Assembly (NCBI GenBank): GCA_963707905.1
Contig: CAVPSA010000025.1
Span: forward strand, 186,001-250,000
Direction: 5' to 3'
DNA length: 64,000 nucleotides
Source of the DNA: DASXKD01 sp963707905
GTDB lineage: Bacteria; Actinomycetota; Actinomycetes; Streptosporangiales; Streptosporangiaceae
In this document: positions 1 to 7,305 of the stretch, one piece after another
How the letters are laid out: each line of letters begins with the position of its first letter
How positions within the stretch are numbered: the first letter of the stretch is position 1
The notes under the pieces: model-generated
Told to the model about the DNA's origin: nothing
What the model saw: only the letters and a program-made list of their open reading frames with translations
Databases searched by the model: none
Program-made: the position numbers and the translations under genes

Positions 1-1
1 C

Positions 2-337
2 GACGCGGCCGCCTGCGCGGGCATGCCGCCGGGGCGCTACCTGCTCGGCGGCCAGCCGGTGGACCTGCCGGCCGGCGGCGGCGCCCCCGTGCGGCCCGGC
101 GGGACACTGGCCGGCTCCGCGCTGCGGATGGACCAGGCCGTGGGCAATGCCGTTGCGGTGGGGCTGGGCCTCCCGGCGGCGGTGGCCGCGGCCAGCCGGA
201 TCCCGGCGGATCTCATCGGCCGGCCGGACCTGGGGCGGCTGGCCGCCGGGGCTGCCGCGGATCTGGCCTGGCTCGGCGATGACCTGCATACCCGGGCCAC
301 CTGGGTGAGCGGCGCGCAGGTCTACGGTTCCCGGTAG
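2..337 (+). CDS. nagA: N-acetylglucosamine-6-phosphate deacetylase, C-terminal part (5' end outside window)
   Basis: This is the last 111 residues of an amidohydrolase that removes acetate from GlcNAc-6-phosphate in amino-sugar catabolism. The frame is open at the window edge. The first codon is Asp in DAAACAGMPPG, which matches the conserved TDA..AAGMPDG segment of NagA, so the first visible residue is probably the catalytic aspartate. Then come LLGG, the family signature GTLAGSALRMDQAV, and the usual ending: IPADLIGRPDLGRLAAGAAADLAWLG with the final RATWVSGAQVY beta strand. The stop lies 16 nt inside the convergent SDR gene. The family assignment is firm; substrate specificity is inferred from the family. 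Confidence 0.85.
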   Translation, partial: DAAACAGMPPGRYLLGGQPVDLPAGGGAPVRPGGTLAGSALRMDQAVGNAVAVGLGLPAAVAAASRIPADLIGRPDLGRLAAGAAADLAWLGDDLHTRATWVSGAQVYGSR

Positions 338-1074
338 ACCTTGTGCTGCGCGGCCTGGGCGCGCGGGCGGAGCACCATCAGATCCACGTTGAAGTGCCCG
401 GGGCGGGTGACCGCCCAGGTGATCGCGTCGGCGATGTCGTCGGCGGTCAGCGGCTCGCGGACGCCTTTGTACACCGCGGCGGCCTTGCCCGCGTCGCCAC
501 GGAACCGGTTCACCGCGAACTCGTCCGTCCTGACCATCCCGGGTGCGATCTCGATCACCCGGACCGGCTGGCCGCACAGTTCCAGCCGGAGGGTGCCCGC
601 CATCGCATGCTGTGCATGCTTGGCGGCCGCGTACCCACCGCCGCCCTCGTAGGTGATGAATCCGGCGGTGGAGGTCAGCATCACGATGGTGCCGTCGCCG
701 CTGGCGATCAGGTGCGGCAGCAGCGCCTTGGTCAGGTGCAGCGAGCCGAGCACGTTGACCTCGAACATGGCCTGCCAGTCGGCCGGGTCCGCGTCCGCTA
801 CGTCCTCCATGCCGATCGCGCCGCCCGCGTTGTTGACCAGCACGTCGCACCGGTCGAGCGACCGGGCGAACGCCGCGACGGCCGCGGTGTCGGTGACATC
901 GAGGAGTTCGGCTTGCGCCGAGCCTCCCCGTTCCCTGGCGCGGGCGGCGGCCTGCTCCAGCCGGTCGGCCCGCCGGGCGGCCAGGACCACGTGGAACCCG
1001 GCGCGGGCCAGGCCTGCGGCCGTGGCCGCGCCGATGCCGCTGCTCGCGCCGGTGACGACCGCAACTGGCTGCAT
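322..1074 (-). CDS. SDR family NAD(P)-dependent oxidoreductase
   Basis: A classical short-chain dehydrogenase of 250 residues. It carries the cofactor motif TGASSGIG (residues 8-15), NNAG (81-84), catalytic Ser135 in the MLTSTAG strand and the YxxxK pair Tyr148/Lys152. Overall shape and length resemble the YdfG-type 3-hydroxy-acid dehydrogenases, but the substrate cannot be told. The frame stays open 43 codons upstream of the chosen start. The ATG at 1074 is preferred because GGGAGG precedes it with about 6 nt spacing and because the protein then begins directly with the first Rossmann strand (MQPVAVVTG). Its 3' end overlaps the convergent nagA by 16 nt. Confidence 0.88.
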   Translation of the reverse strand: MQPVAVVTGASSGIGAATAAGLARAGFHVVLAARRADRLEQAAARARERGGSAQAELLDVTDTAAVAAFARSLDRCDVLVNNAGGAIGMEDVADADPADWQAMFEVNVLGSLHLTKALLPHLIASGDGTIVMLTSTAGFITYEGGGGYAAAKHAQHAMAGTLRLELCGQPVRVIEIAPGMVRTDEFAVNRFRGDAGKAAAVYKGVREPLTADDIADAITWAVTRPGHFNVDLMVLRPRAQAAQHKVYREP

Positions 1075-1264
1075 GCTCCGCCTCCCAGGGTTTTGAGCCA
1101 CGCTATCGCCCGGTGTGCGGGCCGTCCCGTGCTGATCTGCCTGGTCCGGGTAGTCGCTCGGGCCGACAGCGTAACGGCGCCCGGCCGGCGTGGTCCAGGT
1201 CATGACGCCTGGGCTGGCCTGTCCAGCGTCCGGCGTCCAGGCCGGAGACTGCCCCGGACGCAGG

Positions 1265-1708
1265 TTAATTGATGTCGAACTCGTTGCCCTCGGGATCTTG
1301 CATGGCGATTCCGTAGTGGTCGAGCCCCTCTTCGCTCAGCGCGCGAACGTACGAGGCTCCGAGCCCGGCCAGGCGCTCGGCCTCGGCGTCGACTCGGCGG
1401 CGCCGCGTTTCGATCGGAAACGCACGGCCGCCGCTGACGGAGATATCCAGGTGCAACCGGTTCTTGACAGCCTTAAGTTCGGGTACCACCTGGAACCAGA
1501 TGCGCGGGCCGCTGCCGGCAGGATCGATGATGCAGTCCTGGCCGATCCCCAAGTCAGCCTCGCCCACGCCCACGTCACGCCAGTAGTCATCCCAGGTCGC
1601 GAAACCCTCTGGCGGTGGCTCGAAGTCGTATCCCAGGGCTGAGGCCCAGAAACGCGCGAGCGGTTCAGGGTCTCGGCAGTCAATGACGATCTGGAAGCGG
1701 ACAGCCAT
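1265..1708 (-). CDS. VOC superfamily (glyoxalase-like) protein
   Basis: A 147-residue protein of the vicinal-oxygen-chelate fold. It starts MAVRFQIVIDCRDPEPLARFWASALGY, the usual first beta-alpha-beta unit, and ends with IAMQDPEGNEFDIN, the usual last strand carrying the metal-site glutamate. In between, IWFQVVPELKAVKNRLHLDI is typical of the Glyoxalase_6 group. Members of this group are often unlinked to a known reaction, so none is proposed. The ATG at 1708 follows GAGGGAG at good spacing; an in-frame ATG 20 codons upstream lacks such a signal. Confidence 0.82.
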   Translation of the reverse strand: MAVRFQIVIDCRDPEPLARFWASALGYDFEPPPEGFATWDDYWRDVGVGEADLGIGQDCIIDPAGSGPRIWFQVVPELKAVKNRLHLDISVSGGRAFPIETRRRRVDAEAERLAGLGASYVRALSEEGLDHYGIAMQDPEGNEFDIN

Positions 1709-1825
1709 CACGTGCTCCCTCGCGGCGGGGTCAGGGCTTGACAGTCTGCACGAGGCATCCGACATCAACGCGACGCAGCGGAGTCATCCGCCAAACGCGA
1801 GCAGGCCCTGCTAACCACACGGCGC

Positions 1826-3822
1826 CTAGACCGGGTAGGGGTCACCGGCTGTCTGGTAGGTGCGGCCGCTGGGCAGCCGCCAGGTCATGACGCCGGGCCG
1901 GTCCTGGGTCAGGCGCCAGCCCGGCGCCTGCTTGGCGTCGTGATGCCTTCTGCACAGGGGCGCGAGATTGCACAGGCAGGTTCTGCCTCCTCGGTGGTAA
2001 GCCACGGTGTGGTCGGCGTCGCAGCGCGTGGCGGGCTGTCGGCAGCCGGGGTAGGTACAGGTGGCATGCCGGATCTCGACCAGGTGGCGCAATCCGGGGG
2101 AGGGCCGGTAGGCAGCCGTCTCCCTGGCATGATCACAGCTGCCGTCCGCGAGGAGCGTGAGGCGGAAGGTCCAGGTCGTGCCGGGCACTCGGGTCCCGGG
2201 CTCGCTGGGCGCGCCAGTGCTCGGTCCATCACGTGGACTGCCTGCCGGTCCGTCGCGGGGGCTGTCGTGCGGGCTGCCTGCCGGGCTGCCGTCGGGGCTG
2301 GCCTGCCGGTCTGCTGCGGGAGCCGGTTTCTTGTGCACCGGGTGGTCCGGCTGGCCACTTGATACGGCGCTGACTCGGCGGTGGTCCGGCGCGGGCGCAT
2401 CCGTGTGCGACGGGGTGGCCATGTGCGTCGGTGAGCGTGAGACACCACCTGGTGCCGGTCCGGGCCGACAGAGCGTCGGCGATGGCACGGGAATCGTCGG
2501 CGTCAAGTGGCCCGAACCCGGCGACATTGCCGGGTGCGTCGGACAGGCCGAGCCAGCTGGCCAACGGCATTGTCAGGTTCACGGTCCCCGTGGCGAAGAA
2601 TGCTCCGGGAGCGTCGGCGGTGCCGGGGCTGGCGGAGGTGCCCTGGGTACCGGGGCTGGTGGAGTTGCCGGCGGTGCCGTGCCCGGCGGGGACCAATGAG
2701 CCCACAGATGTTCCGGTAAGCAGGGCCAGGTAGACCTGGGCTCGCAATTGATCAAGTGTGCCGGGGGCACCGGCGCGCTTCAGTTGCCTGGCCAGCGCGC
2801 TGAGATTCTGGTCCGCGGCCAGGACCGAAGCCGGGGGAAGGTCACGCCCCGCCAGGGCCGCGGTACCAGCGTGTTCGTCCCAGCGCTCGACCCGGGCGTC
2901 CTGGAGCGCCCGTTCCTTCCTCTTACGGGCCGCCTGCGGGTCCGTCGACAGCACCGCCCGGCGCGTTGCGGCGCGCAACTGCCCGGTGGTCTGGCCCGTG
3001 GCCGCACCGATGACGGCCTGCTCTACCGCGGCCGCATGCTCATTGTCCAGACCGGTGACTTCATCGGCGATCACCATGGCACGGGGCATGTCGATGTCTC
3101 CGGCGGTGAGCGCTCGGCTGGTCAGAGGCAGGCGGCGCAGCGCGACGGCCAGGCTGAGCACCTGGTCCGCGGCCCGCCTGGTTAAGGTCAGGGCCGCAGC
3201 TATCTCGTCGTCGGCGTGGCGGGCGGCACCGGTGTTGCCGGCCTGCTCCTCGATCGAACGGCGGCGCCACAGATCCCCGGCAGCAGCCAGTTCCATCGCT
3301 GCGGACCAGGACGCCAGTCGCCTGGCAGCTCGCATCACCCCGATGAGCTCATCGTCGGTGAGCCGGCCTAACCCAATGGCCCCGGCGTCCGCCATGAACC
3401 CAGCCAGGCGTGGTCCCGGAAGCAGCTCGTCGGCTACCCCTCCTGCGGCGAACCAGCCACCGTCGCCACCGGTCCCGGCCCGTGTGCCAGCCTTCAGCGC
3501 CTCCCGGCTCCCTCTCCCGGCACAGCCGGCGCCGCGGCGTTCCGCCTCCGGGCCCGATGCCTCCGGTTCCGGCATCGCCAGTTCCGGGGGCTCCGCTTCT
3601 GGGTCCCCGGGCTCCCAGCCGTCCAGTTCCGCACGATCCCAGCCGTCCAGCTCCGCCGGATCCCAGTCGGCCAGCCTCCGCCGGATCCCAGTCCGCCGCC
3701 TCCGCCGGATCCCAGTCGGCCGCCTCCGTGTCTTCCCAAGCAGGCAACCCCATGCCCTGGCCATCGAAGATCCCGGTTCCCCGGGCGGGGAGGCGATCAG
3801 GAGTCGGGATGGGCGTCGGCAC
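1826..3822 (-). pseudogene. DUF222 / HNH endonuclease (13E12 family), two frameshifts
   Basis: The gene encodes a 13E12-type protein: an acidic N-terminus, a helical DUF222 domain (about 2450-3450) and a C-terminal HNH nuclease domain (about 1830-2080) with the core CDADHTVAYHRGG...CNLAPLCRRHH. Three reading frames are needed to read it through. The start is GTG at 3822 (MPTPIPTPDR), supported by an excellent AAAGGAGGTGAG eight bases upstream. The first shift lies in a 24-bp repeat array whose third unit (3659-3683) has 25 bases. The frame before it reads EAADWDPAEAADWDPAEA and the frame after it reads ADWDPAELDGWDRAE. The second shift falls in the low-complexity linker between VAHGCARAG and the HNH part, about 2250-2400, and cannot be placed more exactly. 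Either a decayed gene or uncorrected indels would explain this. Such genes occur in many near-identical copies in actinomycetes and are often mobile. Confidence 0.8.
3611..3731. repeat. Five 24-bp tandem units inside the DUF222-HNH gene
   Basis: Units start at 3611, 3635, 3659, 3684 and 3708, each beginning G(A/C)TCCCAG on the plus strand. Four are 24 bp; the one at 3659-3683 is 25 bp. On the coding (minus) strand each unit encodes a variant of the octapeptide ADWDPAEA. The extra base shifts the frame in the middle of the array. Confidence 0.85.
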
Positions 3823-4034
3823 CTGTTCTCACCTCCTTTGATATCGGCAGTCAACGAGCTCATCAGCTCAAAACGATACTAATTTCGACCTCCGACATTT
3901 TCCGTCGCTGGCGGTGGCCTGCCGCTTGCGATCTCCGGTGCGCCACGAATCCGGTCAAGACACGGCATCCGGCCGAGCGCGGCGCCTGCTGCCGAGGGCT
4001 AGTCATATTTGAGCACTCGTGTTTTAATACCTGG

Positions 4035-4751
4035 GTGAATCCGACCCGGTTGTTCATCCTGGGCGCGCTGGCCAAGCACGGCCCGATGTACGGCCACCAG
4101 TTGCGCCGGGACGCCCGGCTCGACCGGACCGAGCTGTGGTCCGAGGTCCGGCCCGGGTCGCTGTACGGCGCGCTGCACCGCCTGGCGGCCGAGGGCCTGA
4201 TCGAGCCGCTGCGAACCGAACAGGATGGCCAGCTTCCCGCGCGCACCGTCTACGGCATCACCGAGGAGGGGCACCGCGAACTGCGGGCCCTGCGGGCCGA
4301 GGCGCTGCAGGAGGTCAGGCAGCAGCCGGATCCTGTCGATCTCGCTCTCGCCATGAGCGGCGACCTCGACCCCGCCATCCTCCGCGGATACCTCGAGGAT
4401 CGGGTGCGGGCACTGTCCGCGAGGGCGGCTCAGTTCGACCATCAGCGGGACCGGCTGTGGCCGGGCCAGACCGTGGCCGACGACCTCGTCGTCGAGCATG
4501 CGCGGCTGCGGATCCGGGCCGAGCTGGAATGGCATCAGCTAGTCCTGGACCAGCTCGGCAAGCTGACCACCGACAGCGAGCGGGCGCACATTGAGCCAGC
4601 GCACAGCGAGCGGGCGCACAGGGAGCCGGCGCACAGCGAGCGGGCGCACAGTGAGCGGGCGCACAGGGAGCCTGCGCACAGGGAGCCTGCGCACAGCGAG
4701 CCAGGCGGCAGGTCCGTCGACGCGCAGCACACGGAGCGAGCCCGCGCATGA
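4035..4751 (+). CDS. PadR family transcriptional regulator with repeat-encoded tail
   Basis: A winged-helix regulator of 238 residues. Residues 1-85 are typical PadR: LFILGALAKHGPMYGHQLRRD, then ELWSEVRPGSLYGALHRLAAEGLIEP and the wing RTVYGITEEGHREL. Residues 90-175 are the helical dimerisation region. The last third is unusual: a run of pentapeptides (SERAH, REPAH and similar), eight in a row, encoded by 15-bp repeats. The GTG start at 4035 has no clear ribosome binding site, and an AT-rich box lies just before it, so a leaderless message is possible. The stop overlaps the deformylase ATG (ATGA), so the two are translationally coupled. Ligand and targets are unknown. Confidence 0.85.
   Translation: MNPTRLFILGALAKHGPMYGHQLRRDARLDRTELWSEVRPGSLYGALHRLAAEGLIEPLRTEQDGQLPARTVYGITEEGHRELRALRAEALQEVRQQPDPVDLALAMSGDLDPAILRGYLEDRVRALSARAAQFDHQRDRLWPGQTVADDLVVEHARLRIRAELEWHQLVLDQLGKLTTDSERAHIEPAHSERAHREPAHSERAHSERAHREPAHREPAHSEPGGRSVDAQHTERARA
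4575..4694 (+). repeat. Eight 15-bp tandem units in the padR-like gene
   Basis: Units such as AGCGAGCGGGCGCAC and AGGGAGCCTGCGCAC alternate without interruption. Each encodes one pentapeptide of the form (S/R/I)E(R/P)AH, so any gain or loss of a unit keeps the frame. The histidine every fifth residue could bind metal, but nothing else supports that. Confidence 0.85.
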
Positions 4752-5230
4752 CGGTCCGCCCGCTGCGACTGCTTGGCGACCCGGTGCTGCGCACGCCGTG
4801 CGACCCGGTGGTGCGCTTCGACGACGCCCTGGCCCGCCTGGTCACGGACCTCCTGGACACCGTGGCCGAACCAGGCCGGGCCGGGCTCGCCGCCAATCAG
4901 ATCGGTTCCGGCCTGGCGATCTTCAGCTACAGCGTGGACGGCCAACTGGGTTACGTGATCAACCCACGGGTCGTGGAATTGCGCGACAGCATCGACGGGC
5001 CGGAGGCCTGCCTGTCCATCCCGGGCATCTCCGCCGTCCGGACCCGGGCGGAATACGCGGTGGTGGAAGGCGTGGACCTGGGCCAGGAACCGGTCGTCGT
5101 GGCCGGTAGCGGCGAACTCGCCCGCTGCCTGCAGCACGAGACCGACCACCTGCGCGGCAAGCTCTACATCGACGATCTCACCGACGCCGAGCGCCGCCGC
5201 GTCATGCGGCACCTGACCGCGCCCGCGTAG
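4748..5230 (+). CDS. def: peptide deformylase
   Basis: Removes the N-formyl group from the initiator methionine of nascent proteins. All three deformylase motifs are present: GLAANQIG (residues 46-53), EACLS (86-90) with metal ligand Cys88, and HETDH (130-134) with the two His ligands and catalytic Glu131. EACLS replaces the more usual EGCLS, a known variation outside the catalytic atoms. The protein is 160 residues, near the family norm though the C-terminal helix is short. The ATG overlaps the stop of the PadR gene, so its dose may follow that regulator. Actinomycetes often hold several def genes; whether this is the main copy cannot be seen here. Confidence 0.92.
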   Translation: MTVRPLRLLGDPVLRTPCDPVVRFDDALARLVTDLLDTVAEPGRAGLAANQIGSGLAIFSYSVDGQLGYVINPRVVELRDSIDGPEACLSIPGISAVRTRAEYAVVEGVDLGQEPVVVAGSGELARCLQHETDHLRGKLYIDDLTDAERRRVMRHLTAPA

Positions 5231-5274
5231 TCCGGGCGACGGCATGCCCTCACCTGGCGTTAACCGTGGTCGCC

Positions 5275-5280
5275 TACCCT
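5275..5280 (+). promoter_or_regulatory. -10 box TACCCT for a leaderless HAD gene
   Basis: TACCCT ends 7 nt before the GTG at 5288 and no Shine-Dalgarno is visible, so transcription probably begins at or next to the start codon. I see no convincing -35 element. Confidence 0.45.
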
Positions 5281-5287
5281 CGAAGTT

Positions 5288-5992
5288 GTGCCTGACATGC
5301 CTCGCGTGACGAATGAGACCGGAAACGGGGAGGGTCCGCCCGGCCCGTTCCGCGCTGTGATCCTGGACTGGGGTGGCGTGATGACCAACCCCATCAGGGA
5401 CATGGTCGCCTTCTGGCTGGACGACGAGGATGTCGACCACGAGCACTACGCGGCCGTGATGCGGCCGTGGGTGATCGGGGCGTACGACCAGAACGGGGAC
5501 GCCAACCCGATCCACGCGCTCGAGCGGGGCGAATGCACGACCGAGGAGTTCGAGCGGTTGCTGGCTTCGCGGATCGCCCGCCGCGACGGCGTCCAGGTGG
5601 TGGCCGAGGGCCTGCTGACCAGGATGTTTGCCGGGTCTACCATGGCCATCCCGATGCGGGAGGCGGTCTCGGCGATACGTGCCGCTGGCCTGCGCACCGG
5701 GTTGCTGTCCAACTCGTGGGGCATGGCCGACTACCCGCGGCACCTGTTCCCCGGCATGTTCGACGCCGTGGTGATCTCGGGCGAGGTCGGCATGCGCAAG
5801 CCGGAGGAGCGGATCTTCTGGCACGCGGCGGGCCTGCTCGGGCTGGACCCGGCCGAGTGCGTGTTCGTCGACGACATCGAGGTCAACGTGACGGCCGCCG
5901 AGGCGACCGGGATGACCGCGATCCTGCACTACGATCCGGCGGCGACGCTTGCCCGCCTCGGCGAGCTTCTCGGGCTTGCCCTGACCGGCTGA
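5288..5992 (+). CDS. HAD-IA family hydrolase
   Basis: A 234-residue haloacid-dehalogenase-fold phosphatase. Motif I is ILDWGGVMTN (Asp nucleophile at about residue 26; the second Asp is Gly, as in the epoxide-hydrolase-N-like HAD-IA branch). Motif II is TGLLSNSWG, motif III is the Lys in GMRKPEERIF, and motif IV is CVFVDDIEVNV. The cap is inserted after motif I. The physiological substrate is unknown. The start is GTG at 5288, seven bases after a TACCCT box, consistent with leaderless translation. Confidence 0.85.
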   Translation: MPDMPRVTNETGNGEGPPGPFRAVILDWGGVMTNPIRDMVAFWLDDEDVDHEHYAAVMRPWVIGAYDQNGDANPIHALERGECTTEEFERLLASRIARRDGVQVVAEGLLTRMFAGSTMAIPMREAVSAIRAAGLRTGLLSNSWGMADYPRHLFPGMFDAVVISGEVGMRKPEERIFWHAAGLLGLDPAECVFVDDIEVNVTAAEATGMTAILHYDPAATLARLGELLGLALTG

Positions 5993-6011
5993 CTGTCCCG
6001 GCCGAGCGCTC

Positions 6012-6017
6012 TACGCT
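6012..6017 (+). promoter_or_regulatory. -10 box TACGCT for vsr
   Basis: TACGCT lies 8 nt before the GTG at 6026 without a ribosome binding site between. This supports the upstream GTG over the internal ATG at 6074 as the vsr start. Confidence 0.45.
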
Positions 6018-6025
6018 GAGCGTCC

Positions 6026-6454
6026 GTGGGTGCTGCCTACCCGGCCCCGTCCAGTCCGGGGCGCGGGGCGAACATGCGCGCGATCCGGCGCGTGGACACC
6101 AAGCCAGAACTGGCGCTGCGCAGCGCGCTGCACCGGGCCGGCTACCGGTTCCGCAAGGACTACCGGCTGGACCTGGACGCCGGGGCGCGGGTCCGGCCCG
6201 ACATCGCGTTCACCGCGCGCCGGGTGGCTGTCTTCGTGGACGGGTGCTTCTGGCACGTTTGCCCGGAACACGGCCGGAACCCGGGGGTCAACGAGTGGTA
6301 CTGGGCGCCGAAACTCCGCCGCACGGTGGAGCGGGACCGGGCCGCCGACGCGGCGCTGACGGCGGCCGGGTGGCGCGTTGTCCGGATCTGGGAGCATGTG
6401 CCGCTGACCGACGCGGTCGCGGCCGTCACCGCTGCGCTGGACGGCGGAGAGTAA
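6026..6454 (+). CDS. vsr: very short patch repair endonuclease
   Basis: Vsr nicks next to T:G mismatches that arise when 5-methylcytosine deaminates. The 142-residue protein has the family start RAIRRVDTKPELALRSALHRAGYRFR, the RPDIAF strand carrying the probable catalytic Asp59, and VFVDGCFWHVCPEH (73-82) with Cys74 and His77 of the active and zinc region. It ends RRTVERDRAADAALTAAGWRVVRIWEH, the usual last beta-alpha pair. No cytosine methyltransferase gene is nearby, although Vsr is normally paired with a Dcm-type enzyme. Confidence 0.92.
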   Translation: MGAAYPAPSSPGRGANMRAIRRVDTKPELALRSALHRAGYRFRKDYRLDLDAGARVRPDIAFTARRVAVFVDGCFWHVCPEHGRNPGVNEWYWAPKLRRTVERDRAADAALTAAGWRVVRIWEHVPLTDAVAAVTAALDGGE

Positions 6455-6562
6455 TCACTGAGCGAAGTCCGTGCCGCGGAGTCCTGGCGGTGGCAGACTC
6501 GGATCACCCCGGGGGCGGGCCCCGCCTGCGTGTCTCCGCCACCGTGGCTGCCCGGAAACACA

Positions 6563-7057
6563 ATGCGCGTCTACCTGCCCGCGACGCTGCCAGGACTGGC
6601 CGGCCTGCTGCGTAAGGCGGAAATTGGCCCTGCGCCGCTGCGCGCCTTCGCGGTGACGCCCGCGCTGCGTGAGTGGTACGCCAGCGGAGACCTGGAAGAA
6701 CTCGAATACGTGGCGATGATGCACGCCGCCCGCGCCTCACTGCGGCTGCTTGTGGACGATCCGCAGGCGCCGCGCCGCCGGGTGGTCCTCGCCGCGGACG
6801 TGCCGGATCAGCAGGTCGGCACCACCGCCGGGTTCGACGAACCGACCGTGGTCGAGGTCCTGGCCCCGGTGCCGCTGGCCCGTGTGGTGTCGGGGCACAT
6901 CGACGACGAGGTCGCGATGGCCGACGTCGCGGACGCCGTGGCGGCGCTGCCCGCCGCGGAGTCCGGAGACGACGACGCCCGTTTCGTGGTGGATGGCGCC
7001 GAAGGCCACGAACTGCTCTGGTACGCCTCCCAGGAACTGCCGCACCTGGCCAGCTGA
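6563..7057 (+). CDS. DUF6912 family protein
   Basis: A conserved actinobacterial protein of 164 residues with no known function. Recognisable blocks are MRVYLPATLPGLAGLL at the start, APLRAFAVTPALREWYA, ELEYVAMMHAARASLRLL and the C-terminal ELLWYASQELPHL. The conserved block starts at the ATG at 6563, so that start is preferred to an in-frame start 11 codons upstream. No good ribosome binding site is seen for either. It is predicted to be soluble, with an acidic segment (residues 105-150). Confidence 0.75.
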   Translation: MRVYLPATLPGLAGLLRKAEIGPAPLRAFAVTPALREWYASGDLEELEYVAMMHAARASLRLLVDDPQAPRRRVVLAADVPDQQVGTTAGFDEPTVVEVLAPVPLARVVSGHIDDEVAMADVADAVAALPAAESGDDDARFVVDGAEGHELLWYASQELPHLAS

Positions 7058-7305
7058 GCCGGGCCAGGCGCGGCAGCGCGCTATCCCTGAGCGCCCGCTC
7101 GACGGTGGGAACTTCTTGATTGCAATACGACGGCCGGGGCGCTGACTGAGCCAGTCGCCGCGCACCTGCGTGCACTGATCGAGCGTGGCAAGGCGCGTCC
7201 CGCGGTGATCACCGCCAGCGTGGGCCGCTGCTATGGGAGCGGTGGCCGCCGCGTGCAACCATGGAGTGTCCGCCAACGATGCCGGGTTTGCCCAGGGAGG
7301 CCGAC

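Noticed and set aside
7058..7305. A short plus-strand frame reading VAAHLRALIERGKARPAVITASVGRCYG
   Set aside because: It looks coding-like for about 30 codons but lacks a start and runs into another frame before pruA; at best a remnant.
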